A stretch of 64,000 nt of DNA from Roseovarius salinarum (GCF_002834145.1 NZ_PHNT01000016.1:30634-94633); one strand, 5' to 3'; positions 8,492-16,699 are shown, numbered from the stretch's first letter. Numbers and translations: made by a program. Notes: generated from the sequence alone by a model not told the origin.

Positions 8492-9664
8492 CTATAGCCG
8501 GTTCAGCAACGCCCGCGTCGGCCAGGCGTCCGCGGGCATTCCCAGCTTCTGCTGGATGTCCTGCACCGCCGCGCGGGTGCCGGCGCCAAGGATGCCGTCC
8601 ACACCGCCCACGTCGTAGCCGCGGGCCTGCAGCTTGCGTTGCAGCGCCTTCATCTGCCCGCCCGAAAGCCCGGGATCGGGATTGCCGGGGTCGAAGACCG
8701 GCGCGCCCTCCAGCCGGTTCGCGAAATAGGCGGCCGTCAGCACGTAGGTGAAGCTCTTGTTCCACTCGAAGTACACGCTGAAATTGGGATAGGCGAGGAA
8801 CGCCGGCCCCTTGCGTCCCTGGGGCAGGATCACGCTGGCCGGCAGGTTGCCCTCGATCCGGCCGTGGCGCGGCCGCACGCCCAGCCGCGCCCACTCGGAC
8901 GCGCGCTTCGTGGTGCGCAGACCGGTCTGCGACCAGTCCAGCGTCCGCGGTACCGTGATTTCCTGCAGCCACGGCTCGTTCGCGCGCCAGCCCAGGTCGC
9001 GCAGCATGTTGGCCCCCGACATCAGCGCGTCGGGCGCCGAGGTCTTCAGTCGCACGTGTCCGTCGCCATCGCCGTCCACCCCGTTTTCCAGGATGTCCTT
9101 CGGCAACATCTGAACCTGGCCGATCTCGCCCGCCCAGGCGCCGGTGGTCGTCGCCGGGTCGAAATCCCCGTTCCTGAACAGCTTCAGCGCCGCGAAGATG
9201 TGCGGCCGGAACAGGTGCGGGCGCCGGCAGTCGTGGGACAGTGTCACCAGCGCGTTCAGCGTGTTGTAGTCGCCCTGGAAACTGCCGTAGTCGGTTTCGA
9301 ATGCCCAGAAGGCCAGCAGCACGCCCCGGCTGACACCGTAGCGGCGTTCGATCGCGTCGAAGACGTGGGCGTATTTCCGCGCGTTGGACCGGCCCCGTTC
9401 CAGCCGGCTCTGGCTGATGAGCCGGCGTGCGAATTCGGTAAAGGTTTTCTGGAAAAATCCCTGCCGCCGGTCGGCCTTGATGACCGACGGGTCGCGGCGC
9501 ACGGGGGCGAAGAACCGCTCGACGGTTGCCCGGTCATGCCCGCGCGACACCGCCTCCTGCTTGAGATCGTTGACGAAACTGTCGAAGGATCCGCCGCACG
9601 GGGTTTGCGCCGTCACGGCAGTTGCGGACAGAAGCAGGGCGACAAGAAATGAAGGAATGCGCAT
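8492..9664 (-). CDS. Lytic murein transglycosylase (MltB type) with peptidoglycan-binding domain
   Basis: Periplasmic enzyme that cleaves the MurNAc-GlcNAc bond of peptidoglycan with 1,6-anhydro ring formation. The predicted protein has 390 residues: signal peptide 1-19 (cut near TAQ), an SLT_2/MltB catalytic domain at about 25-310 with the likely catalytic Glu123 in FETDYGSF, and a C-terminal PG_binding_1 domain at about 325-385 (LQRKLQARGYDVGGVDGILG). A Cys at residue 23 is not in a convincing lipobox, so it is probably soluble rather than lipid-anchored. The start at 9664 (MRIPSFLVALL) gives a proper signal peptide; the frame stays open for 44 more codons but these are basic and non-hydrophobic. 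Confidence 0.88.
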   Translation of the reverse strand: MRIPSFLVALLLSATAVTAQTPCGGSFDSFVNDLKQEAVSRGHDRATVERFFAPVRRDPSVIKADRRQGFFQKTFTEFARRLISQSRLERGRSNARKYAHVFDAIERRYGVSRGVLLAFWAFETDYGSFQGDYNTLNALVTLSHDCRRPHLFRPHIFAALKLFRNGDFDPATTTGAWAGEIGQVQMLPKDILENGVDGDGDGHVRLKTSAPDALMSGANMLRDLGWRANEPWLQEITVPRTLDWSQTGLRTTKRASEWARLGVRPRHGRIEGNLPASVILPQGRKGPAFLAYPNFSVYFEWNKSFTYVLTAAYFANRLEGAPVFDPGNPDPGLSGGQMKALQRKLQARGYDVGGVDGILGAGTRAAVQDIQQKLGMPADAWPTRALLNRL

Positions 9665-9710
9665 GGCCAGGGTCTCCCGGGAAAACGAACGGCCCCACCC
9701 TACCAGCCGG

Positions 9711-10625
9711 TCAGCCGCTGGCAAGCGCGAGCAACAGCACCCCGGCGAGTGTCGCCGCCCAGCTGCGCCAGAGCGCGGCGCAGGCGGCATCCACATGCGC
9801 CGGGCCGAGGGCCTTGGTGCCGTCCTCGTTCACGTAAGGGTAATCGCGCAATTCGCCGTCGTAGCTGCGCGGCCCCGACAGCGCCACGCCCAGCGCGCGG
9901 GCCATCGCGGCCTCGGGCCAGCCCGCGTTGGGTGACCGGTGCAGGCGTGCGTCCTCTGCGATCTCGCCCAAGGCGCGGATCTGGCCGTGCGTGACGGCGA
10001 TGATCCCCGCCGTCAGCCGCGCCGGGATCCAGTTGAGCAGGTCGTCGCACCGCGCCGAGGCCCAGCCGAACTCCGCGTAGCGGTCGTTGCGGTAGCCGAT
10101 CATGCTGTCGGCCGTGTTCACCGCCTTGTAGAGCACGAGCCCCGGCAACCCGGCGACCACGAACCAGAAGACGGGGGCGATGACCGAATCCGAGAGGTTC
10201 TCGGCCGCCGATTCGATGGCTGCCCGTGCCACCGCCGGGCCATCCATGGCCGAGGTGTCGCGGCCCACGATGCGTGCGACCATCAGGCGCCCGTCGCCCA
10301 CCGACAGCCGCAGCGCATCGCCGACCGCAGCGACGTGATCGACCAGTGCGCGCTGCGAAATCAGGACCGCGGCGATCAGAAGCTGGGCGATCCAGCCCAG
10401 CCACGACAGCACGATACCCGCGATCACCGCCCCCAGCGCCAGGCCGGCGAGCGCCAGAACACCCTTCAGGCGGCGCCCGTCGCCGGTGTTGAGCTGCGCC
10501 TCCTTCCATTCGATCGCCCGGCCGATCAACTGTGCGGGGTGCGGCACGCGCTCCCACATCCAACGCGGCTCGCCCACCGCGGCATCCAGCAGCATGGCAA
10601 GGAACAGGATCACGAGATGTGACAC
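9711..10625 (-). CDS. cobD: Adenosylcobinamide-phosphate synthase CobD/CbiB
   Basis: Integral inner-membrane enzyme that attaches (R)-1-amino-2-propanol (or its O-phosphate) to adenosylcobyric acid, giving adenosylcobinamide (phosphate). The 304-residue product has several hydrophobic helices and the family motifs DAAVGEPRWMWERVPHP near the start, ESAAENLSDSVIAP in the middle, and NTADSMIGYRN. The GTG at 10625 (VSHLVILFLAML) is preferred because it begins the first helix and overlaps the cobC stop by 16 nt, implying translational coupling. An upstream frame to 10694 would add a proline/arginine-rich extension. It is the last gene of DUF1636-cobC-cobD on the minus strand. Confidence 0.92.
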   Translation of the reverse strand: MSHLVILFLAMLLDAAVGEPRWMWERVPHPAQLIGRAIEWKEAQLNTGDGRRLKGVLALAGLALGAVIAGIVLSWLGWIAQLLIAAVLISQRALVDHVAAVGDALRLSVGDGRLMVARIVGRDTSAMDGPAVARAAIESAAENLSDSVIAPVFWFVVAGLPGLVLYKAVNTADSMIGYRNDRYAEFGWASARCDDLLNWIPARLTAGIIAVTHGQIRALGEIAEDARLHRSPNAGWPEAAMARALGVALSGPRSYDGELRDYPYVNEDGTKALGPAHVDAACAALWRSWAATLAGVLLLALASG

Positions 10626-11557
10626 AACGCATGCTCCAGCTTGGCGAAGTCGGCCGCCGGTGGCAGGCCGAGGCGGATCAGCCTGTCTGACCACGGGAAG
10701 ACGCGCGTCCAGATGCGGTGACGGGCCAGCGCGTCCTGCCAGTGCGCGGCGTTTTCGACCTCGTAAAGACGAAACAGTGCCGTGCCGCCGGCAATCCGCG
10801 CGCCCGCACGGCCCATGAGGGCATCAAGGCGCGCGGCCGTTTCGTTCAGTTCCGTGCGCGTCTCGGCGGCCCATTCGGTGTCGGCCAGGGCGGTGGCTCC
10901 GATGGCCAACGCCGGGCCCGAGACGGGCCACGGCCCCAGCATCCCGGCCAGGCGGTCGATCAGGTCGGGCGGGCCGATCGCAAAGCCCAGCCGGACGCCG
11001 GCCAGGCCCCAGAACTTGCCGAAGCTCTTGAGGACGATCCGCCCCGCCCGGTCCGAGAACCCCACCAGCGACTGGTGCGGTGCCACGTCGGCGAAACTTT
11101 CGTCGATGACCATCAGCGGCGCGGTCAGGTCGTCGCTGGTATACCAGCGGCCATCGGGGTTGTTCGGGTGAACGATGACGCGCGCGTCGGCCCGCCCGTC
11201 GGTTTCGTGCCAGCCATGCGCGGCGAAGGCGGCGGCATGTTCGTTGTAGGTGGGTTTGGGAATATGCACGTTCCCCGCCCGGGCAAGCGCGGGGATGCGG
11301 GCGATCAGCGCCGAGGCGCCCGGCGCGGCGAGGATGGCGGCGCCCTCGGGCACGGCCCAGAAGGCGCGCGCCGCCGCGATCAAGGCGTCCTGTGCCCCGG
11401 CATCGGGCAGATCGGTCCAGGCCGAATCCGGCAGGGCCGGCACCGGGTAGGGGTTCGGGTTGATGCCGGTTGACAGGTCCGTCCACTCGGCGCGCGTCCC
11501 GCCGTGGCGCGCCGCGGCCGCATCCACGCCGCCGCCGTGGTCGCGCGGGCCCGGCAC
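10610..11557 (-). CDS. cobC: Threonine-phosphate decarboxylase CobC
   Basis: PLP-dependent class I/II aminotransferase-fold enzyme of 315 residues. It decarboxylates L-threonine O-3-phosphate to (R)-1-amino-2-propanol O-2-phosphate, the linker attached by CobD. Seen in the sequence: an N-terminal DLSTGINPNPYP segment, NNPDGRWY, an acidic DESFAD segment, and the PLP lysine in KSFGKFWGLAGVRLG. In Salmonella nomenclature the enzyme is called CobD. The GTG at 11557 (VPGPRDHGGGVDAAA) lies 2 nt after the DUF1636 stop and fits family length; the longer frame to 11782 is antisense to nothing but overlaps DUF1636 and is rejected. cobD overlaps its 3' end. Confidence 0.9.
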   Translation of the reverse strand: MPGPRDHGGGVDAAAARHGGTRAEWTDLSTGINPNPYPVPALPDSAWTDLPDAGAQDALIAAARAFWAVPEGAAILAAPGASALIARIPALARAGNVHIPKPTYNEHAAAFAAHGWHETDGRADARVIVHPNNPDGRWYTSDDLTAPLMVIDESFADVAPHQSLVGFSDRAGRIVLKSFGKFWGLAGVRLGFAIGPPDLIDRLAGMLGPWPVSGPALAIGATALADTEWAAETRTELNETAARLDALMGRAGARIAGGTALFRLYEVENAAHWQDALARHRIWTRVFPWSDRLIRLGLPPAADFAKLEHALCHIS

Positions 11558-11559
11558 GG

Positions 11560-11940
11560 TCAGCCCTCGCCGTCGTCGGGCAGGGGCGGGTGACGTGTCA
11601 CGAAATGGCCCTTCACCCCTTGTGGCCACTGGCGGAACGGAACGCGGCCGGTCTCGGACTCCGCATGCATCTCGGCGTAATCCACGATGGCCTGCGCGGC
11701 TTCGGCCTCGGGGGCGAAGCCGCCCAGCGTGTAGGCGAGCTTGCCGTCGGCCTGGATGGCCACGTTGCAGCCGTGGCTGCACCCCATAAGGCAGGACACG
11801 CGCCGGGTACGCAGGTTCCGGTCGCGCGCAGCGGTTTCGACGAGTTCGGCCATGTCCTCGCCATGGGGGCGGGTGTTGCGCGCCTCGTCCCAGTCCTCGC
11901 GCTTGCAGGTATCGCAGACGGTGATCCAGGTCGTCGGCAT
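11560..11940 (-). CDS. DUF1636 family protein, likely thioredoxin-fold 2Fe-2S ferredoxin
   Basis: Cytoplasmic protein of 126 residues. The conserved cysteines are arranged as CDTC near residue 9 and CLMGCSHGC near residues 50-58, a pattern that suits a thioredoxin-like 2Fe-2S cluster (compare CobE/metal-related small ferredoxins). Function is unknown. It heads a tight operon with cobC (2-nt gap) and cobD, so a redox or sulfur-linked role in cobalamin synthesis is a fair inference but not shown. The start MPTTWITVCDTC at 11940 is the only good one; the open frame further upstream runs through the hairpin region. No B12 riboswitch lies in front of it. Confidence 0.8.
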   Translation of the reverse strand: MPTTWITVCDTCKREDWDEARNTRPHGEDMAELVETAARDRNLRTRRVSCLMGCSHGCNVAIQADGKLAYTLGGFAPEAEAAQAIVDYAEMHAESETGRVPFRQWPQGVKGHFVTRHPPLPDDGEG

Positions 11941-12004
11941 GTGGTCCCTCGGGCTGATGTTGCAGTGCCCTATCAAGCCCAATTCGACGTCTGAGACAAG
12001 CGCA

Positions 12005-12032
12005 GATCGGGCGGGCCGCGGCCCGCCCGATC
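12005..12032. terminator. 28-bp perfect palindrome, probable terminator hairpin
   Basis: Arms 12005-12017 and 12020-12032 are perfectly complementary with a 2-nt centre. It lies between the end of the iron-binding protein gene (12108, minus) and the DUF1636 start (11940, minus), the second of two strong hairpins. No T-run follows, so efficiency as a rho-independent terminator is uncertain. Confidence 0.5.
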
Positions 12033-12069
12033 GTGATGCGCAGGTGACGATCGCCCGTCCGGTGCGGTC

Positions 12070-12097
12070 GTCGCGGCGCGGTCGCCCGCGCCGCGAC
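12070..12097 (-). terminator. 12-bp GC hairpin after the iron-binding protein gene
   Basis: Perfect 12-base arms (12070-12081 and 12086-12097) with a 4-nt TCGC loop, starting 10 nt past the stop codon of the substrate-binding protein gene. Position suggests a terminator or mRNA 3' stabiliser; there is no T-run. Confidence 0.55.
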
Positions 12098-12107
12098 CCG
12101 GGGCGGG

Positions 12108-13139
12108 TCAGTTCCAGCCCACTTCGTTGAAGATCGTCTGTGCCTTGGCCGCGTTGCGGCTGAAGGCGGCCGTGTTGGTCCGGGTGTCGGGGATGAACAG
12201 CCCCAGCCGCGCGGTGTCCTCGTCCAGGCCGACGCCCGGCACGGCCGGGTATTCGTTGTTCTGGCCGGCGAAATGGCGCTGCGCGGTTTCGGTGGTCATG
12301 AACTCGAGCAGCTTGCGCGCGTTTTCCGCGTTCGGCGCCGCTGCCGTCATCGCCGCGGTGGCCAGGTTGACGTGCGCGCCGCGCCCGCCCTGGTTGGGCC
12401 ACACCCAGCCGATGCTGTCGATGTCTTCGCTCAGCCCGGAGACGTCCGTGTCGAAGCCGCGCAGGAAATAGTAGTGGTTGGAGATCGCGAGGTCGCATTC
12501 TCCCGAAACGAGGCCGCGCAGCTGGTCGGTGTCGCCGCCCTGCGGGGCGCGTGCCATGTTCTCGACGATGCCGGCGGCCCAGTCACGGGCGGCTTCTTCG
12601 CCGTGCACCTCGATGATCGAGGCCAGAAGCGACTGGTTGTAGATGTTGCTGGACGAGCGCACACAGATCGTGTCGTCCCACTTCGGGTCGGCCAGCTCCT
12701 CGTAGGTCCGCGGCGGGGTGTCCACCCGGTCCTTGGCGTAAAACACGATTCGCGCACGCTGCGAGATACCGAACCAGAGGTCGTCGGGGTGGCGCAGGTG
12801 CGGCGGGATGCGGGCCTCGATCACCTCCGAATCGAAGGGTTGGAGCACGCCGGCTTCCTCGGCGCGCGCCATGCGGCCCACGTCGACGGCCATGAACACG
12901 TCGGCCGGGCTGTTGTCGCCCTCCGCGTCAAGCCGCGCGATCAGCTCGTCCGCGCCGCCCTCGATGCGGTTGACCGTGATGCCGGTCTTTTCGGTGAACG
13001 CGTCATAGAGCACGTCGTCGGAATCGTAGTGGCGGCTGGAATAGACGTTGACCGATTGCGCGTTGACCGGGGTGGCCGTTGCCGCGACGGCGGCCAGCGC
13101 CGTGATCGCGAGGCCGTGAAGCATGTTGCTTGGGGACAT
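12108..13139 (-). CDS. Ferric iron ABC transporter substrate-binding protein (FbpA/FutA type)
   Basis: Periplasmic Fe(III)-binding protein of 343 residues that would hand iron to an ABC importer. It has a signal peptide (about 1-28, ending VNAQ), then the mature start SVNVYSSRHYDSDDVLYDAF, a family hallmark. The iron-ligand tyrosine pair sits in SNHYYFLRG near residue 225, and the C-terminal lobe includes NEYPAVPGV. The permease and ATPase are not adjacent, so this is a solo binding protein or the partners are elsewhere. The upstream region (13140-13200) is AT-rich and the likely promoter; I could not assign a specific iron-responsive operator. Two hairpins lie just past the stop. Confidence 0.9.
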   Translation of the reverse strand: MSPSNMLHGLAITALAAVAATATPVNAQSVNVYSSRHYDSDDVLYDAFTEKTGITVNRIEGGADELIARLDAEGDNSPADVFMAVDVGRMARAEEAGVLQPFDSEVIEARIPPHLRHPDDLWFGISQRARIVFYAKDRVDTPPRTYEELADPKWDDTICVRSSSNIYNQSLLASIIEVHGEEAARDWAAGIVENMARAPQGGDTDQLRGLVSGECDLAISNHYYFLRGFDTDVSGLSEDIDSIGWVWPNQGGRGAHVNLATAAMTAAAPNAENARKLLEFMTTETAQRHFAGQNNEYPAVPGVGLDEDTARLGLFIPDTRTNTAAFSRNAAKAQTIFNEVGWN

Positions 13140-13285
13140 CCTGTTCTCTTCCCTTATTTCCGAGTAAATAGGTAGGAATCAATTCGCATTGCTGACAGAA
13201 ATAGTCAAGTGTTTACGCGCTGGACCGGTGAACACAGGTGTACGCGGCCCCGCCGGGGCCCGTGCGATGCGAATTGCAGGCGTGT

Positions 13286-14287
13286 TCAGGAAATCCGCGC
13301 GACGACGTAATCGGCCAGTTCGTCGAGCATGTCGCGGACGGGATGCGCCGGGAGCGTGCCGAGGGCGCCCTTGGCCCGCTCGGCCCAGCCGGTCGCCTCG
13401 GCGCGGGTCTGGCCCAGCGCGTCGTGTGCCGCGATCAGTTCAAGCGCCCTGTCGAGGTCTTCCGGGCGCTGATCACCCTTTTCAACGGTGCGCGACCAGA
13501 ACGCGCGCTCGTCGGCGTCGGCACTTGCCAGCGCCTTGATGATCGGCAGCGTCAGCTTTCGTTCACGGAAGTCGTCGCCGACGTTCTTGCCGGTCTCCAT
13601 CGCGTCGCCCTGGAAATCGAGCAGGTCGTCGGCGATCTGGAAAGCGATGCCCAGCGCGTCGCCGTAATCGAACAGCGCCCGCACCTGCGCCTCGGGCGCC
13701 TGCGAGATCACGCCGCCGACCTGGCAGGCAGCGGCGAACAGCGCCGCCGTCTTTCCCCGCACGACCTGAAGGTAGATCTCCTCGGTCGTGGACAGGTCGC
13801 GCGACGCGCTCAGCTGCAGGACCTCGCCCTCGGCGATGGTCGCGGACGCGTCGGCGAGGATGTCGAGCACGCGCAGCGACCCGGTTTCGACCATCAGCTG
13901 GAACGAGCGGGAAAACAGGTAATCGCCAACCAGCACGCTGGACTTGTTGTCCCAAAGCAGGTTGGCCGTCGGCCGGCCGCGGCGCTGGGCGCTTTCGTCG
14001 ACGACGTCGTCGTGCAGCAGTGTCGCGGTATGGATGAATTCGACGGTCGCGGCAAGGTGCACGTCGTAGGGCCCGTCGTAGCCGAAGATGTCGGCCGCCG
14101 CGAGCGTGAGCATGGGCCGCAAGCGCTTTCCACCGGCCTCCACCAGATGCGCGGTGACCTCGGGGATGCGGGGCGCGTGGCGCGATGTCATGCGATCGCG
14201 GATAAGCGTGTTGACCGCGTCCATTTTGCCGCAGAGATGCGCGGCCAACCGGTCATGCGGTTTCGAAACGGGGTGGTCCAGTCCCAT
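13286..14287 (-). CDS. All-trans polyprenyl diphosphate synthase (ubiquinone side chain)
   Basis: Class I isoprenyl synthase of 333 residues that builds the long prenyl chain (probably decaprenyl in this lineage) for ubiquinone by condensing IPP units. The first Asp-rich motif DDVVD lies in HTATLLHDDVVDESAQRRG and the second, DDLLD, in AFQIADDLLDFQG. GGKRLRP and GKTAALF motifs are also present. The ATG at 14287 is favoured because the AGGAG sequence is 4 nt in front of it; the GTG one codon earlier would be too close. It is divergent from the DUF2007 gene with about 55 bp between. Chain length cannot be read with certainty. Confidence 0.9.
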   Translation of the reverse strand: MGLDHPVSKPHDRLAAHLCGKMDAVNTLIRDRMTSRHAPRIPEVTAHLVEAGGKRLRPMLTLAAADIFGYDGPYDVHLAATVEFIHTATLLHDDVVDESAQRRGRPTANLLWDNKSSVLVGDYLFSRSFQLMVETGSLRVLDILADASATIAEGEVLQLSASRDLSTTEEIYLQVVRGKTAALFAAACQVGGVISQAPEAQVRALFDYGDALGIAFQIADDLLDFQGDAMETGKNVGDDFRERKLTLPIIKALASADADERAFWSRTVEKGDQRPEDLDRALELIAAHDALGQTRAEATGWAERAKGALGTLPAHPVRDMLDELADYVVARIS

Positions 14288-14342
14288 CACACTCCTGTCA
14301 CGCCGCTCGACAACCGCCGTGCGGTGCCCTTAAGTCATCCCC

Positions 14343-14558
14343 ATGAGACAGCTTCTGCGCACCAATGACCCGGTCACGATCGCGATCGCCACGTCGCTGC
14401 TCCAGGGTGAGGATATAGACTGCTTTGAAATGGACGTAAATATGAGTGTCCTGGAGGGGTCGCTGGGCATTCTGCCGCGGCGGCTGATGGTGCCCGAGGC
14501 CCAGTACGACCGTGCCGTGCGCGTGATGCGCGACAACGGAATTGATGTTGATGAGTGA
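14343..14558 (+). CDS. DUF2007 family small protein
   Basis: Short cytoplasmic protein of 71 residues, matching the DUF2007 (putative signal-transducing) pattern: an N-terminal MRQLLRTNDPVTIAIATSLLQ segment, then EDIDCFEMD, and a C-terminal RRLMVPEAQYDRAVRVM segment with the fold of a small alpha/beta domain. No biochemical role is known to me. Its last 8 bases overlap the start of the TrmN6-like methyltransferase, so the two are likely co-translated. Confidence 0.82.
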   Translation: MRQLLRTNDPVTIAIATSLLQGEDIDCFEMDVNMSVLEGSLGILPRRLMVPEAQYDRAVRVMRDNGIDVDE

Positions 14559-15321
14559 CGACGCGCCCGGGGCCGGGTTGACGCGCGATGCCTTCCTGGG
14601 CGGGCGACTGCAGATCCTGCAGCCGCGCGGCGGCTACCGCGCCGGGGTGGACCCTGTGCTGCTGGCCGCCAGCGTGCCGGCCCGCGCCGGCCAGTCCGTT
14701 CTGGATCTGGGCTGCGGTACGGGGGTGGCGGCGCTCTGCCTCGGCGCGCGGGTGCCGGGCCTCGACCTTTCCGGATTGGAACTGCAGCCCGAATACGCCG
14801 AACTGGCCCGGCGCAACGCGGCCGACAACGGCATCCCGCTGCAGGTTCACGAGGGCGATTTGCGCGCGATGCCCGCCGCGTTGCGCGCGCGGCAATTCGA
14901 TCATGTGATCGCCAACCCCCCGTATTTCGACCGGAGCTGCGGCAGTCCGTCGCACGATACGGGCCGCGACACGGCGCTGGGCGGGAGCACGCCCATGGCC
15001 GACTGGATGGCCGCCGCCGCGCGGCGGACCGCGCCGAAGGGGTATGTCACGATGATCCAGCGGGCCGAACGCCTGCCCGAGCTGCTGTCGGCTGCGCAGG
15101 AAACCCTGGGAAGCCTGCAGGCGCTGCCGTTGGTGCCGCGCCGCGGGCGGGCCGCCCGGCTGGTGCTGTTGCGTGGCCGCCGCGGGGGGCGGGCAGCCTT
15201 TCGCCTGCACGACGGCTGGGTCCTGCACCGTGGTGCCGCGCATGAATCCGACGGCGACGATTACACCCGCGCCGCAGCCCGTGTGCTGAGGCTGGGCAAG
15301 GCCCTGCCGTTTCCCGTTTGA
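14551..15321 (+). CDS. TrmN6-like tRNA/DNA N6-adenine methyltransferase
   Basis: Class I SAM-dependent methyltransferase of 256 residues from the chosen ATG. The glycine-rich SAM loop is VLDLGCGTGVAAL near residues 50-62, and the amino-methyltransferase catalytic motif NPPYF is near 125-129, so an exocyclic amine (adenine N6) is the probable target. The closest known type is the tRNA1(Val) A37 N6-methyltransferase TrmN6/YfiC. In-frame starts at 14542 (TTG), 14545 and 14551 are all possible; 14551 (MSDDAPG) overlaps the DUF2007 stop by 8 nt. Confidence 0.82.
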   Translation: MSDDAPGAGLTRDAFLGGRLQILQPRGGYRAGVDPVLLAASVPARAGQSVLDLGCGTGVAALCLGARVPGLDLSGLELQPEYAELARRNAADNGIPLQVHEGDLRAMPAALRARQFDHVIANPPYFDRSCGSPSHDTGRDTALGGSTPMADWMAAAARRTAPKGYVTMIQRAERLPELLSAAQETLGSLQALPLVPRRGRAARLVLLRGRRGGRAAFRLHDGWVLHRGAAHESDGDDYTRAAARVLRLGKALPFPV

Positions 15322-15467
15322 CGGGAAATACACGTCCGACCGTTCTGTTCCGGGCTGTGCGCGTTTCTCATGCGCTCGATCCAGCCGATGCTGCAGTCGC
15401 GGCGTGACAGGCAGGCGGTTTTATGGTGTTGTTACATATTGCCATACGAGATGAGAGGAGACCGCCC

Positions 15468-15638
15468 ATGAGCTTGAGTTCGCACGTCGAAGAGCTGAAG
15501 AAGAAGCATCGCGCCCTCTCGGAGCAGGTCGAGGAGGCGCAGCGCGCACCCGGCTCCAGCGACCAGGAAATCGCTGAACTGAAGAAGCAGAAGCTGCGAC
15601 TCAAGGAAGAAATCGAGCGTCTCGAAGAACGGGCCTGA
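15468..15638 (+). CDS. DUF465/YdcH family small coiled-coil protein
   Basis: Predicted 56-residue highly charged helical protein (SHVEELKKKHRALSEQVEEA, then KKQKLRLKEEIERLE) typical of the DUF465/YdcH family, which is widespread in alphaproteobacteria. Function unknown. The ATG at 15468 has a strong GAGAGGAG site in front; the longer frame from 15423 would add a hydrophobic leader with no homology to the family. Confidence 0.88.
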   Translation: MSLSSHVEELKKKHRALSEQVEEAQRAPGSSDQEIAELKKQKLRLKEEIERLEERA

Positions 15639-15762
15639 CGGCGCGACTGGTCCCGGCCGATCGGATCGGGCCGGGCCCGAGGAAACGCCGACATTGCAGC
15701 GGGCCGGTTCCGGTTCCGCCGGAGCGGTATCTTTCGTTCAACCCGGTCCCGGAATGGGCGAA

Positions 15763-15782
15763 CCGGCCCCGGCGGGGGCCGG
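15763..15782 (-). terminator. GC hairpin after phaB
   Basis: Eight-base arms CCGGCCCC/GGGGCCGG around a 4-nt loop, about 20 nt past the phaB stop on the minus strand. The T-run is missing, so a terminator role is only suggested. Confidence 0.35.
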
Positions 15783-15803
15783 CCCGGTTTTCGGCGCCAC
15801 GGG

Positions 15804-16526
15804 TCAGGCGAAGTACTGGCCGCCATTGGCCGAGATCGTCGAGCCGTTGATGAAGCTCGAATCGTCGGAGGCCAGGAAGGTCACGCAGCGCGCGATCTCC
15901 TCGGGTTCGCCCAGGCGGCCGGCGGGAATCTGGCTGATGATCGCCTCGCGCACCTTCTCGGGCACCGCCATGACCATTTCCGTGGCGATGTAGCCGGGGC
16001 ACACGGCGTTGGCGGTGATGCCCTTGGACGCGCCTTCCTGCGCGAGGCTTTTCACGAAGCCGAGGTCGCCGGCCTTCGTCGCGGCATAGTTGGCCTGCGC
16101 GAACTGGCCCTTCTGCCCGTTGATCGAACTGATGACGATCACGCGGCCGAAGCCGCGCTCGCGCATGCCCGGCCAGACGGGGTGAACGGTGTTGAACACG
16201 CCGGTGAGGTTGGTGTCGATCACCTCTTTCCACTGGTCCGGCGTCATCTTGTGGAACGGCGCGTCGCTCGTGATGCCGGCGTTGGCCACGACGACATCGA
16301 TCGGGCCCAGCGCCTCCTCGACCTTGGCGATGCCGGCCTTGGATTCATCGTAATCGGCCGCGTTCCACTTGAACGTCTTGATGCCGGTTTCCTCGGTGAA
16401 GGCGGCGGCCTTTTCGTCGTTGCCGGCATAGGTCGCGGCCACGTCATAGCCATCGGCCTTGAGGGCCTTCGAGATCGCCGCGCCTATGCCGCGCGTGCCG
16501 CCGGTGACGAGTGCAGTTCTTGCCAT
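15804..16526 (-). CDS. phaB: Acetoacetyl-CoA reductase PhaB
   Basis: NADPH-dependent short-chain dehydrogenase/reductase of 240 residues that makes (R)-3-hydroxybutyryl-CoA, the monomer for poly-3-hydroxybutyrate. The nucleotide motif TGGTRGIG is at about 8-15, NAGI at about 84-87, the catalytic serine in ISSINGQKGQF, and the YxxxK pair in NYAATKAG. The end GGQYFA is typical of PhaB. It lies downstream of phaA on the same strand, but phaA has its own terminator and the 125-bp leader of phaB carries two inverted repeats, so it is probably separately regulated. Confidence 0.95.
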   Translation of the reverse strand: MARTALVTGGTRGIGAAISKALKADGYDVAATYAGNDEKAAAFTEETGIKTFKWNAADYDESKAGIAKVEEALGPIDVVVANAGITSDAPFHKMTPDQWKEVIDTNLTGVFNTVHPVWPGMRERGFGRVIVISSINGQKGQFAQANYAATKAGDLGFVKSLAQEGASKGITANAVCPGYIATEMVMAVPEKVREAIISQIPAGRLGEPEEIARCVTFLASDDSSFINGSTISANGGQYFA

Positions 16527-16553
16527 TCTTGTCCTCCAATCTGGCGAAATTTC

Positions 16554-16572
16554 CCGGTAACACCGTTACCGG
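16554..16572. promoter_or_regulatory. Inverted repeat in phaB leader, possible operator
   Basis: Perfect 8-base arms CCGGTAAC/GTTACCGG with a 3-nt spacer, 28 nt upstream of the phaB start. The size and position suit a dimeric repressor site or an mRNA hairpin. Confidence 0.45.
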
Positions 16573-16585
16573 CTGATAAATGATC

Positions 16586-16602
16586 GCGCAAGAAAGTTGC
16601 GC
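16586..16602. promoter_or_regulatory. Second inverted repeat in phaB leader
   Basis: Six-base arms GCGCAA/TTGCGC with a 5-nt spacer in the AT-rich part of the phaB upstream region. TGC-containing repeats are typical of PhaR sites in related genera, so PhaR is a candidate binder; this is inference only. Confidence 0.35.
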
Positions 16603-16651
16603 AATATATTGCCGTATCGCGTTGAAATGATGCCCTTGCGACAGTCCGCCC

Positions 16652-16679
16652 AAAGAAAAAGGGGCGCCCGCGGCGCCCC
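16652..16679 (-). terminator. Rho-independent terminator after phaA
   Basis: On the minus strand a perfect 8-bp stem (arms 16672-16679 and 16661-16668, 3-nt loop) is followed by TTTTTCTTT (complement of 16652-16660). It starts 21 nt past the phaA stop. Confidence 0.88.
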
Positions 16680-16699
16680 CTGGTCGTGCCTTCCGCGTC

